Shown here piece by piece: positions 28,463-36,932 of a DNA stretch of 64,000 bases. The DNA comes from Gammaproteobacteria bacterium. GTDB lineage: Bacteria > Pseudomonadota > Gammaproteobacteria > Xanthomonadales > SZUA-36. The stretch lies in assembly GCA_021772915.1 (NCBI GenBank), contig JAJFLB010000018.1:1-64000 (forward strand). The letters are read 5' to 3'. The number at the start of each line of letters is the position of its first letter. Position 1 is the first letter of the stretch. A program made the translations under genes and the position numbers. The notes beneath the pieces are model-generated. The model did not search any database and was not told where the DNA came from. It saw only the letters and a list, made by a program, of their open reading frames with translations.

Positions 28463-28820
28463 CGTCCTCAACCCCGTTTTTGCGCCCCAATTCGCTGCGC
28501 ACATTGCCCTCGACAACAAACCCGACAATCCCGGCCAGGACCCAAACAAGAACCAGGCCATACCTGCTGCCCGCACCACTATTGATGCCAAAACCGATAT
28601 TGATTACGTACGGTGCCAGGTAAATGGAAAAAGCGATCCAAACCAAAATCCGTGGATTGAGATAATCACTGCTGTCGATGAAAAACAGCCATTCATAGAC
28701 AAAGTTCACAAGGACCAAACCCAATAGTAACCGCAGCAATCGACCCAGTGGCCCAGGTGGCTGCAATGTTCCTTCCGTGTCGAAATGAAACACTTTTTTC
28801 AGTGGTATTCTTTCACTCAT
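28455..28820 (-). CDS. Membrane protein, first gene of MerR-linked operon
   Basis: Hydrophobic protein of 121 residues with about three membrane helices (LLRLLLGLVLVNFVYEWLFFI; ILVWIAFSIYLAPYVINIG; YGLVLVWVLAGIVGFVVEG). I do not recognise it. It is the first gene after the MerR-type promoter at 28854-28884, and its stop overlaps the start of the thioredoxin-like gene, so all four genes down to 26500 form one coupled operon. Confidence 0.7.
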   Translation of the reverse strand: MSERIPLKKVFHFDTEGTLQPPGPLGRLLRLLLGLVLVNFVYEWLFFIDSSDYLNPRILVWIAFSIYLAPYVINIGFGINSGAGSRYGLVLVWVLAGIVGFVVEGNVRSELGRKNGVEDGG

Positions 28821-28853
28821 GACTTTTTACCATGAACTTGTCGTATCATGGCA

Positions 28854-28884
28854 AGTGTAGAACCTGTAGTTACTACAAGTTCAA
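28854..28884 (-). promoter_or_regulatory. MerR-type promoter/operator of the metal operon
   Basis: On the minus strand: -35 TTGAAC (28879-28884), a 19-bp spacer (28860-28878), and -10 TACACT (28854-28859). The spacer holds the imperfect dyad CTTGTAGTAACTACAGG. A 19-bp spacer with a central dyad is the hallmark of promoters that MerR-family regulators untwist on metal binding. The regulator gene is divergent, 30 bp away. Confidence 0.85.
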
Positions 28885-28913
28885 GTGTTTTTTCATGGAG
28901 GTTTATTAGGGTG

Positions 28914-29315
28914 ATGCAGTTATCTCGCGGGTTGCTGGCAAAAAAGACCGGCGTTAACATCGAAACCATTCGCTATTACGAAAAAATAGGACTCATGCCT
29001 GATCCACCACGCACCGCTGGGGGCCATCGCACCTATGACCAGGCGTTGCTGGAGCGACTGTACTTTGTGCGTCGCTGCCGTGAACTCGGATTCACCATCG
29101 AAGAGCTGCGTGAATTGCTTGAGCTTGTTGAAGGTGGCGACTATTCCTGTGCTGAGATCCTGGAAACCACCAGAGCCCACCTGGCCCGCATCAGGAGCAA
29201 GATCAAGGATCTCGAGAAAATGGAAAAGACACTCAAGACAATCTCCGCCCAATGCTCCGGAACAGATGTGCCAGATTGTCCAATTATAGAATCCTTATGG
29301 CACACTCCAAACTAG
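28914..29315 (+). CDS. MerR-family metal-responsive regulator
   Basis: DNA-binding regulator of 133 residues. The N-terminal winged helix has KKTGVNIETIRYYEKIGLM and GHRTYDQALLERLYFVRRCRELGFTIEE, followed by a long coiled helix. Three Cys fit metal ligands of the MerR/PbrR/CadR class: C79 (DYSCAEI), C114 and C122 (CSGTDVPDCP). Known MerR(Hg) uses C82, C117 and C126; the C114-C122 spacing is one residue shorter, so Hg, Pb or Cd cannot be separated by eye. The ATG at 28914 is used; a GTG lies just before it. It is divergent from the operon it probably controls. Confidence 0.9.
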   Translation: MQLSRGLLAKKTGVNIETIRYYEKIGLMPDPPRTAGGHRTYDQALLERLYFVRRCRELGFTIEELRELLELVEGGDYSCAEILETTRAHLARIRSKIKDLEKMEKTLKTISAQCSGTDVPDCPIIESLWHTPN

Positions 29316-29382
29316 TGTGGTGTAGTGGACCTGTTTTTGACCATTAAAGCCGCAACCGGGTAGGCCGGCATCCTCTCGAGCG

Positions 29383-30579
29383 GTGACAGGGGAGTCTGAC
29401 ATTCACATCAATAAATTTGCAGGTCTGTCGTGTTTGGTGCTCATGGCGCAAATACACGCAGGTGTAGTGGCGGATGAAGCAACCTCGCCCATTTTTGGAA
29501 AAATGCTGCACCGTGGGCTTGTTAATTGTTTTGCAAAGGGCCTCAAAACAGAACAAGGGGAAATGGTTTACTGTGAAACCTCAGCCGTAGTTTACGACAA
29601 CACCAGAATTATTCTGGCCAGCGACAAACCAGTTCCCGGCGTTGGGCACTCGTCCGTTTTTTTCTTAAATTACGAAGGTAGTGGCCCGCTCCGGGGATCA
29701 CCGGCTTACCTGAGAACAGCCCCATTTTTGAGTGCCATCAAGTACGAAGATATGACCCTGACCCCTGATGGTGCAAATGTGATCGCCACCACCGGTTTTG
29801 ACCGGGTGAAATCGGATACGGCATCCTGGGACGGTTACAACACGATGCTGATGTGGCCGGTGGGAAGCCCGGACGCCGTTTCCGTAGTCGCGCCGACAAC
29901 CACCGATGGGGTAACCAGCTCTGTCAGTCTGCGAAAAAGTATTTCCCGACATCTGTCCACTGCGGATTTTCCCCTTGGCGTGCCCTACTTCAAGGTGGAA
30001 AGTGTGGCGGTCATTCCCGGTCAGACCCTGTTGCTTGGTATCCGTGAAGGCGGCGCCGATTACGAGAATTTCAATTACACCGCGAGGATCATTGCGGTGC
30101 CCTACGCCATTGAAGAAGGTTTATTGACCCTGACTGGAGAGATGCAATTAGTCTATGAATTTGATCCCTCCCACGAGCCGCTGATTATGCAGGAAACGGG
30201 GCTGTCCAGTATTGAATACGACCGCTACCATGACCGCCTGTACCTGCTTACCAGCTTTGAGACAAGTGAATCTGACGAGGGTTTGGGTGGTTATCTCTGG
30301 GTATTGCCGATGGAGGACCTGCTGACCGGGAAGCCACCTGCACTGGTACTCAAAGAATCCGGCGCGCCCCTTCTTTTCGCACACAAGCCTGAAGGTGTGA
30401 CAGTACTGGGTGATAATCTTGTCTTGGTTGTCCATGACGATGACCGAACACTGGGTCGCGACAGCATAAATAATCCCGAAACCCAGTTCACCAGAGGGCC
30501 GCACCAGGCTGCTTATAGCCTGGTAGCACTTGGTACCGCGGACCCGGACCAGTTGCCCCCAGGTTTTTTACCGGAATAA
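29383..30579 (+). CDS. Secreted phytase-like/beta-propeller domain protein
   Basis: Exported protein of 398 residues. A hydrophobic stretch AGLSCLVLMAQIHAGVVA serves as a signal peptide. The body matches the esterase-like-activity-of-phytase style of propeller: YEDMTLTPDGANVIATTG, YFKVESVAVIPGQTLLLGIR, LSSIEYDRYHDRLYLLTSFE, and HKPEGVTVLGDNLVLVVHDDD. Such domains often bind Ca2+ and phosphate esters, but no activity is established. The start is a GTG without a strong Shine-Dalgarno. It lies in the MerR-regulated neighbourhood but on the opposite strand to the metal operon. Confidence 0.68.
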   Translation: MTGESDIHINKFAGLSCLVLMAQIHAGVVADEATSPIFGKMLHRGLVNCFAKGLKTEQGEMVYCETSAVVYDNTRIILASDKPVPGVGHSSVFFLNYEGSGPLRGSPAYLRTAPFLSAIKYEDMTLTPDGANVIATTGFDRVKSDTASWDGYNTMLMWPVGSPDAVSVVAPTTTDGVTSSVSLRKSISRHLSTADFPLGVPYFKVESVAVIPGQTLLLGIREGGADYENFNYTARIIAVPYAIEEGLLTLTGEMQLVYEFDPSHEPLIMQETGLSSIEYDRYHDRLYLLTSFETSESDEGLGGYLWVLPMEDLLTGKPPALVLKESGAPLLFAHKPEGVTVLGDNLVLVVHDDDRTLGRDSINNPETQFTRGPHQAAYSLVALGTADPDQLPPGFLPE

Positions 30580-30681
30580 ACACCGACTCCTGTCGGTCAA
30601 GCACAGATTTGAAATTGAATGGATAAGCCCTGATTTTGTAATGGTCCTTTTGAACTCCAGACTGGCCTGATTAGCCAATTA

Positions 30682-31221
30682 TCAAGAACCTCTGGATTTG
30701 CCAAACTTATCAACAATCGCCTTTTCTATGATATCCAGAGGCAAGAGCGGCACACAATACGACCCATAGTCTTTTCTGAAGATGAAGTTTGGGATCGTCA
30801 CGACCTCGCAACCACCATACCTGGCCCGCCACTGGAAAAAGAAAGAGATACCGATATACGCCATGAGCGCGAGCTGGAATGGGTGATTCAGTGCCGGGAA
30901 ATTGAACAGATACCCGACCTGGAGTTTTGAATCGAAGGCCGGGGAAATCAACAGAAACATGACCGGCACTACAAAAATGAGGGTTCCCCACCAGGCGCTC
31001 TTGCCCCTGAGTTTGTCACCCAACAGTACATGCCCCAGTGTATAAATACCGGTAATCCCGACAAATGAGAGCAAGATCAACAGATAGGAAGTCGCGCTAT
31101 GCGTGTGCGTAGCGGAAAGGAAGTCTTGCGTGACAAGCAACATAACGAGTATCCCAAGAGCGAATCTGGTCCAGCGACCGACCGATCCAACGTTTACTCC
31201 AACCACACCATAGTTTGCCAT
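30682..31221 (-). CDS. DUF2892-like membrane protein under MerR-type promoter
   Basis: Membrane protein of 179 residues. The N-terminus NVGSVGRWTRFALGILVMLLV resembles DUF2892 (YgaP-type) membrane domains. Further helices are SYLLILLSFVGITGIYTLG, WWGTLIFVVPVMFLLIS and FQLALMAYIGISFFF. The C-terminal 40 residues are soluble and hold two Cys (YGGCEVV; YGSYCVPLLPLD). Function unknown. Transcription probably starts from the second MerR-type promoter at 31275-31305, so it is likely part of the same metal response as the operon at 26500-28820. Confidence 0.72.
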   Translation of the reverse strand: MANYGVVGVNVGSVGRWTRFALGILVMLLVTQDFLSATHTHSATSYLLILLSFVGITGIYTLGHVLLGDKLRGKSAWWGTLIFVVPVMFLLISPAFDSKLQVGYLFNFPALNHPFQLALMAYIGISFFFQWRARYGGCEVVTIPNFIFRKDYGSYCVPLLPLDIIEKAIVDKFGKSRGS

Positions 31222-31274
31222 GACAAGACCTCCAAAGAATCATTTACCGACAGGTTTTCTGCTGCCACAACTAC

Positions 31275-31305
31275 AGTGTAATATCTGTAGTAACTACAGG
31301 TTCAA
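31275..31305 (-). promoter_or_regulatory. Second MerR-type promoter/operator
   Basis: Minus strand: -35 TTGAAC (31300-31305), 19-bp spacer (31281-31299), -10 TACACT (31275-31280). The -35 and -10 hexamers are identical to those at 28854-28884, and the spacer contains the perfect palindrome CTGTAGTAACTACAG. It faces the gene ending at 30682 and lies 54 bp before its start. Confidence 0.85.
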
Positions 31306-31474
31306 GTTTTTTTACCCTGTCTGAGAAAGTCTGTCAGACTTTGTGTTTCTTAAAAATAACAAGCCCCGCTAAATTTGGTTGAGAGGGTGTTGATACACAG
31401 GGCACTTCTACCGGGTGCCCCAAAAGCGCACAATGCTTCACGAGGTGTCTGTCCATTAATCTGAGGGTCTGGGT

Positions 31475-32074
31475 GTGAAACGAACTGCTTTGATGGCTGT
31501 GTGCTTTGCACTGTGGATACAGAGCTCAAACGCCATTGAGATTGAACCGTTGAAGAGTGTCTACCATAGCCGGCAACTGTCTGATGTAAGTTCAAACGAC
31601 AAGTATGTGTATCGGTTCACCAGAACCCGGTTATCAGAGACTGGGTTCAGCGTGATTTGTGATATGGGCAAAGCGGTCCCTGACAGCGAAGACGAGGACG
31701 CATACAGCAATCAGCCCATGCCGGGACTGAGGATAGAGCTCAGGGCCAGGGCAATGGTCAGACACTCTTATGACGGCGAGCCTCTTTATTACAATACCGG
31801 CTTCGTCGTCGTGGTCAAAGACGGGGCGGTAACGAAATCATTTGATCCACCAAAACCCTGGTTCCTGCCATGGTGGTCAAACTCAAAAAATGATATTTAC
31901 TTACGTGATTGGCCCCCAACCGGTAAAGCGGATTCGTTGAACTTTGACCTTTTGTCAGGTAATGGCCTCTACCATAAGGATGGTTCGACCAAAGCAAGCC
32001 ATTTTCTCTCCAATTGCCGCAAAATCACCAAGCAGAAACTGCCGGTTTATACCAGGGAACGCGTAACTTCCTGA
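31475..32074 (+). CDS. Exported protein of unknown function
   Basis: Protein of 199 residues starting at a GTG, with a signal peptide (MKRTALMAVCFALWIQSSNA). The mature part has two Cys (VICDMG and SNCRKI) that could form a disulfide, and beta-rich segments (YVYRFTRTRLSETGFSVIC, LRIELRARAMVRHSY, YYNTGFVVVVKDG). No family recognised. It precedes the permease gene by 120 bp on the same strand. Confidence 0.65.
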   Translation: MKRTALMAVCFALWIQSSNAIEIEPLKSVYHSRQLSDVSSNDKYVYRFTRTRLSETGFSVICDMGKAVPDSEDEDAYSNQPMPGLRIELRARAMVRHSYDGEPLYYNTGFVVVVKDGAVTKSFDPPKPWFLPWWSNSKNDIYLRDWPPTGKADSLNFDLLSGNGLYHKDGSTKASHFLSNCRKITKQKLPVYTRERVTS

Positions 32075-32194
32075 CGACCAGGGTTGGTTAACACTGGCGA
32101 AAATCTACCCCTCACCACCCCACTCAACGATATTTGCTAACCGCCTGAAGCCGTTTCCGGTATGGTGTGCTGATTGTTCCAATGGGTCACAACA

Positions 32195-33487
32195 ATGAAT
32201 GCAACATCCAACCCGGAAAGCACTCTTGAGCGTGCGATCGGCAAATTCGCCTTTGGTGCCATTAACATCAACAGTGTCATCGGCGCGGGAATCTTTGGAC
32301 TACCAGCCATAGTTGCTGCCAGGGCGGGCAACTTCAGTCCCTGGGCCTTCCTGATCGGAGGTTTGATGGTGTTTACCATCGTGCTGGCCTTCGCACGGGC
32401 TTCCAGTATGTTTCGCAGTACGGGTGGTGCCATCGAATACACCAGCCATGCCTTTGGGCCTTTTATCGGCTTTCAGACCGGCTGGTTATCCTACCTGGCC
32501 CGAGTTGCCGCCATGGGCGCCAATACCAACCTGCTGGTCACTTACGCGAGCTGGTTTTGGGCGCCCCTGGACGGGGATCCTTACCGTGCCATAGCGCTAA
32601 CGGTATTGATTTCCTCACTGACCTGGCTGAATGTAAGCGGTGTTAAAAACAGCGTGGGTATCACCTACGTCTTCACCTTGCTCAAACTGCTTCCGTTGTC
32701 CCTGCTTATTCTCTTTGGTCTCGGAAAGGTTGAGTTCAGCTCCCTGGTGGGTGCCGATTTCCCTCAATTCGATACATTTGGTGAAACCATCTTGGTGTTG
32801 CTTTATGCCTACGTCGGGTTTGAGGGAACTGTGATCAATGCGGGCGAAGGCAAGAATCCGCGAAAAGACCTGCCCGGCGCACTGATCAGCTCGATCATTA
32901 TTATTGGCGTGCTCTATTTTCTTATTCAGCTGGTATCGGTATTCACCCTGCCCGGGCTTGCGACCAGCGAAGCCGCCCTGGCCGATGTGGCCCAGGTCCT
33001 GTTTGGAAATATCGGTGCGGCCGTGCTGATTCTTGGGGCCGTGTTTTCAATTGGTGGGAACCTGTCAGCTTCGCTGCTCTCGGCGCCCAGGATGACCTTT
33101 GCTTTGGCACGTGACGGTTCCATGCCCAAATGGTTTACGGCCGTGCATCCTGAATTCCACACACCACATCATTCGATCTGGTTTTATGGGGTTTTGTGTC
33201 TCGCCATGGCGCTGAGCGGTACTTTCATCTGGTTGGCAATCATGAGCACACTCGTGCGTTTACTCACTTATATGATTTGTATCGCCGCATTGCCCAAACT
33301 GGGTAAAACCATGGAACCCCATGCGGGGCAATTCAGCATTCCTGGCGGAATGATAATTCCCACACTTGCGTTTGGTCTGTGTATCTGGCTGACAAGCAAG
33401 GCCTCAATAGATGCCTGGTTGGCTTTACTCAGTTTTTTTATTGCTGGAACTGCTTTGTACATATACTCCACCAGGATCAAGAAATAG
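32195..33487 (+). CDS. APC-family amino-acid permease
   Basis: Inner-membrane transporter, 430 residues, about 12 helices. The first helix region FGAININSVIGAGIFGLPAIVAARAG carries the GxG substrate-binding break typical of the APC superfamily; later motifs are GGAIEYTSHAFGPFIGFQTGW, ILVLLYAYVGFEGTVINAGEGKNPRKDLPGA and FSIGGNLSASLLSAPRM. Substrate is not predictable. The ATG at 32195 gives the usual short N-terminus; a TTG at 32174 is possible. Confidence 0.9.
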   Translation: MNATSNPESTLERAIGKFAFGAININSVIGAGIFGLPAIVAARAGNFSPWAFLIGGLMVFTIVLAFARASSMFRSTGGAIEYTSHAFGPFIGFQTGWLSYLARVAAMGANTNLLVTYASWFWAPLDGDPYRAIALTVLISSLTWLNVSGVKNSVGITYVFTLLKLLPLSLLILFGLGKVEFSSLVGADFPQFDTFGETILVLLYAYVGFEGTVINAGEGKNPRKDLPGALISSIIIIGVLYFLIQLVSVFTLPGLATSEAALADVAQVLFGNIGAAVLILGAVFSIGGNLSASLLSAPRMTFALARDGSMPKWFTAVHPEFHTPHHSIWFYGVLCLAMALSGTFIWLAIMSTLVRLLTYMICIAALPKLGKTMEPHAGQFSIPGGMIIPTLAFGLCIWLTSKASIDAWLALLSFFIAGTALYIYSTRIKK

Positions 33488-33516
33488 AACAAGAAGCCGG
33501 TTAATGGCCCAGTCCC

Positions 33517-35175
33517 ATGGAACACATGAACGTGAAAATAAATACCATCGTAATTGCAAGTTTGTTGGCAACAGCACCACTGCAAGTACAAGCACTCACC
33601 TGCACAACAGATGAAACTGTAGCGACCTATCATTTGGGGATTAGGCCAACAGAAGCAAACGTTCCTGCAATTCTTTCCAGTGAACTCCCCGGTGGTAATG
33701 GAACTGCCAGAGCGGTGTTTACAAACTGGATTACTCTCAACGATCAGGGGGAATCTGTCACCGCAGAACTCAATGTGGATTTTACTGATCCAGACAATGT
33801 GGTTCTCACTACCAACCACGTCACTGACGCAACCATCCTCCCGTCAAGCGATTTTGCCACGGGACTCATAGACCTTGAGTTCTGCAAGCCCACTACAGGT
33901 GCATTGCCGGTAAACGGCATCATGTCCCATCCACTTTATTTCAACGACATAGGTGAGTTAATAGGAGCCACGAGTGTCATGGCTCACGCGGAAAACAACA
34001 TCCTGCAAGCCGTGGGTAACCCCAGCAGCTTTAATGAAATAGCGAAGAAATTTAACGCAATAGACCCCCAGGGGCTCACTGGAGAGGATTACCTCAGAAA
34101 CATAATCAACTCACACGCCGGCGTGCCCATAACCGCAAAAGCAGCACAGGAAGCATTCACCTTTGCTGCCATGTTCAGTCTCGAGGAGCCCAGTAAGGAT
34201 TACGTACAGGCGATTAATATCGTCGACACCCTCATAGAAGGCAATAGTATTTACATCACCGGCCCGAATCCATCAGTCCGTGTGACCAACAGCGTAAGCG
34301 ACATAAGCGATGAATCAGGCAGTCTACTTGCAGGGGGTGTCTTCACTCCTGCAATTGGGCAATACAGTCAACACACTCTGCAAGGGAAAAAGGTCTTCAA
34401 CGTCGTGGGGGCAAATCCCAGCCTCACACACAACTCCGGAGCCTGCGTAAATGACGAAATAGTATTCACCGCCAACTTCGTAAACCACACCCCGCTGGAC
34501 ACAAGAATTACCATTACAAAAACAGAATTTAACGCGGAAGCAGAAGATAATCTTAATACAAAAATAGATTGTGTCAGTCAGTACAGTCTCAAAGCGACAG
34601 TCACAACGAACAGAGGCACAGAAGTGAAAAGTGATGTTACCGTTGGCAACACCCCTGAGCGTCAGGCGGCACTTTATGTTGACGCACACCTACCACCACA
34701 AAACAGTAAATTCTGGCTCAGCAACGAAGAAGCAAGAGCATTGATCAATGGGGGAACTCAAACGCGAAGCTATGCACCAGACATAGCAGCAATACTCGTC
34801 AGATCGCCAACAAACACCAATGGGACATTAGCAACAGAAATAGAGCAGCACCTTGTTAACCAAGCCGACAACATTGGCGGGAATGGGGAACTTTGGGGAA
34901 CACAGGACCCACTCCACTACGACAACGACCTGCAAGGAGATCCTGCAATGGGTCTCTATGGAGAGCCGGACGGAGTGCTGGCAAAATTCAAGCTGCTACC
35001 GGCAGACCTGCAGCAGTTGTACACACTTATAAAAGGACTGGACCAAACGGGAACGGTAACAGACGGCTTCCTGGTAGAGTACGTGCTAAATAACCCAAAC
35101 CTGTACGGAGGAGAAATAGGCGGGACACCGAACATCAACCACGACCCGACGTGGAGCACACAAGACCCCAATTAG
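33517..35175 (+). CDS. Large secreted protein of unknown function
   Basis: Protein of 552 residues (549 from an ATG at 33526) with a signal peptide (INTIVIASLLATAPLQVQA). The mature part is acidic, rich in Thr and Asn, with several Cys (TCTTDE, EFCKP, GACVNDE, IDCVSQ). Segments around FNEIAKKFNAIDPQGLTGEDYLRNIINSH and LPADLQQLYTLIKGLDQ look helical. No family recognised. It uses ATA, ACA, AGA and other codons that are rarer in neighbouring genes, a hint of foreign origin. Confidence 0.75.
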   Translation: MEHMNVKINTIVIASLLATAPLQVQALTCTTDETVATYHLGIRPTEANVPAILSSELPGGNGTARAVFTNWITLNDQGESVTAELNVDFTDPDNVVLTTNHVTDATILPSSDFATGLIDLEFCKPTTGALPVNGIMSHPLYFNDIGELIGATSVMAHAENNILQAVGNPSSFNEIAKKFNAIDPQGLTGEDYLRNIINSHAGVPITAKAAQEAFTFAAMFSLEEPSKDYVQAINIVDTLIEGNSIYITGPNPSVRVTNSVSDISDESGSLLAGGVFTPAIGQYSQHTLQGKKVFNVVGANPSLTHNSGACVNDEIVFTANFVNHTPLDTRITITKTEFNAEAEDNLNTKIDCVSQYSLKATVTTNRGTEVKSDVTVGNTPERQAALYVDAHLPPQNSKFWLSNEEARALINGGTQTRSYAPDIAAILVRSPTNTNGTLATEIEQHLVNQADNIGGNGELWGTQDPLHYDNDLQGDPAMGLYGEPDGVLAKFKLLPADLQQLYTLIKGLDQTGTVTDGFLVEYVLNNPNLYGGEIGGTPNINHDPTWSTQDPN

Positions 35176-35281
35176 CTTCTAAAGCTACCCACCAGCATCG
35201 CAAGATTTCCGGCTTCAAACCACCGATTTACGACGTCTGGAAGCAGCGAAGCATATGGGTGTCCAGACTTTTATAGACTTT

Positions 35282-36634
35282 TTATTGCACATCAAACACT
35301 GGCAGTCGCAAGCCCGATCTCAGCAGTACGCCGGTTTGATCAGCGGTGTCACCGTTTGAATTGACCAATGGCGCTTTCGCGAAATTACCATTAAATTGGG
35401 GTCCCCAATGGTAGTGATTTACGGCATGGACGTTGTATAAATTGTAGTGCATCGTTAGTCCCACGCTTTTGTTTTCCAGCGTGCAAGCGCCTTCTCCCTG
35501 TATCGTGATCGGACAGTCCAACACCCATTTACCATTGCTCGAAGAAAAGCGGTACAGGTCCTTGCCGACCCTTGTGCCAGTATGGAACTCAATTTGGTGC
35601 GACTGTTCCAAATGTTGTCCGTCAAAACCATATAATGTCCATGGACCCGTCATTTTTGGAACGATAGAGGGGAGTTTCACATCATCAAGGTCAAAAACCC
35701 ACGGTCTGTAGCCATGGAAAATACGGTGTCTGGGTTCGTCGTCAAGGTCATGAAGACCCAGGTACGCGCCGATACTGTTTACCCCACCTACACGAATTTC
35801 GGCCGAAGTGGCATTAAATTTCAAGTCCTGTTTCTCTGGTTGAACCAGACGACGTTCAAATTCTAAGGTGCCGCGAGGACCCCTCGTCACTGATGTTCTG
35901 GCTCCCGGTACTGGTGATAGCCAATGTATACGATAAGCCACACCATTGAGTGTATTACCCTGAAACTTTCCGTCTGCATAAAGCCATTTTGGTGAACCGG
36001 TTGTTCGGTCGTATGTGAGCTCGTGGAAAACCACCGTGCTGCCCTGCTGTTCGATCAACAGTGCCTGGTACGGGGTTTTCTCGCTGAGCCAATAGCCTGA
36101 GTGGAGTCGAGGATGGATTTCATGCAACCCCAGGACCAGGTCGAATACCCTGGACCAGGACATATGACCATGCTTGTTACCAGGGAGGGGGCCGGTAATC
36201 GCGACTCCAACCAGCAATTCATCCCTATCAGACCCAGGAACTGTGAGCGAAAGTTTGTACGGTGTTGGTATATTCCACGGGGTCAGTCCACCTCCGGGGA
36301 CACAGTTGATGCTTGTATCAAGAGTTGCACTGATAAAGTATCTAAACTGTACTATTTCAGGGTCTTCCCAGAATGAGCTCTCAGACGTTGTATAAGTCAG
36401 TGAGTCCTGGTCGGGAATGCAGCGGTTTTTCCATACACCGGTGACGTTAATCGTCACTGGTTCACCGGGTATGGGTAAAACCGGGTCTATGGATATAACG
36501 GCCGTGGAACCGGGTGCCATCAGCCCTGACACGGAATCAAATCCATCGGCCCTTGCCACCTGAAAATGAAACAATGTGACTAATGAAATTGCGGCAAAAA
36601 AGTATTTCAATGAGAAAATTGTTTGGATAACCAT
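35282..36634 (-). CDS. Secreted protein of unknown function
   Basis: Protein of 450 residues with a signal peptide (FAAISLVTLFHFQVARADG). Early region: ISIDPVLPIPGEPVTINVTGVWKNRC, an immunoglobulin-like beta pattern with Cys pairs. The middle, GYWLSEKTPYQALLIEQQGSTVVFHELTYD followed by GSPKWLYADG, resembles motifs in secreted hypothetical proteins of environmental gammaproteobacteria. Function is unknown. The ATG at 36634 follows AAGGAAGTG; it is divergent from the gene at 36933. Confidence 0.72.
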   Translation of the reverse strand: MVIQTIFSLKYFFAAISLVTLFHFQVARADGFDSVSGLMAPGSTAVISIDPVLPIPGEPVTINVTGVWKNRCIPDQDSLTYTTSESSFWEDPEIVQFRYFISATLDTSINCVPGGGLTPWNIPTPYKLSLTVPGSDRDELLVGVAITGPLPGNKHGHMSWSRVFDLVLGLHEIHPRLHSGYWLSEKTPYQALLIEQQGSTVVFHELTYDRTTGSPKWLYADGKFQGNTLNGVAYRIHWLSPVPGARTSVTRGPRGTLEFERRLVQPEKQDLKFNATSAEIRVGGVNSIGAYLGLHDLDDEPRHRIFHGYRPWVFDLDDVKLPSIVPKMTGPWTLYGFDGQHLEQSHQIEFHTGTRVGKDLYRFSSSNGKWVLDCPITIQGEGACTLENKSVGLTMHYNLYNVHAVNHYHWGPQFNGNFAKAPLVNSNGDTADQTGVLLRSGLRLPVFDVQ

Positions 36635-36932
36635 CACTTCCTTTCCAGGTCAATTGAAATAAGGTATCCCGCCACCAATACAAATTTTACTGCTTTAGAG
36701 TGAACGTTGGCTGAACAAGGTAGTGGAATTGGTGGGGGTCGTCCACTGTGGCGGCCCTTTTCTCTGAGCGGAAGGGAGACTCTGAGGTGAACAATGAATC
36801 CTTTATTCGGTTGCTTGACGTGGTGCTCCACTGGGATCCAAAGGTATTCAGCCTGTATTCATTGATAGCAGGTAACATTGAGTGAGTGAAGTCGCAATGG
36901 TTGTTTGCATTGCCAAAATGAGGAGATTCCAG

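Noticed and set aside
36634-36878. Two small minus-strand frames between the divergent secreted-protein genes
   Set aside because: They have no Shine-Dalgarno or recognisable content and lie in what must be the promoter region.
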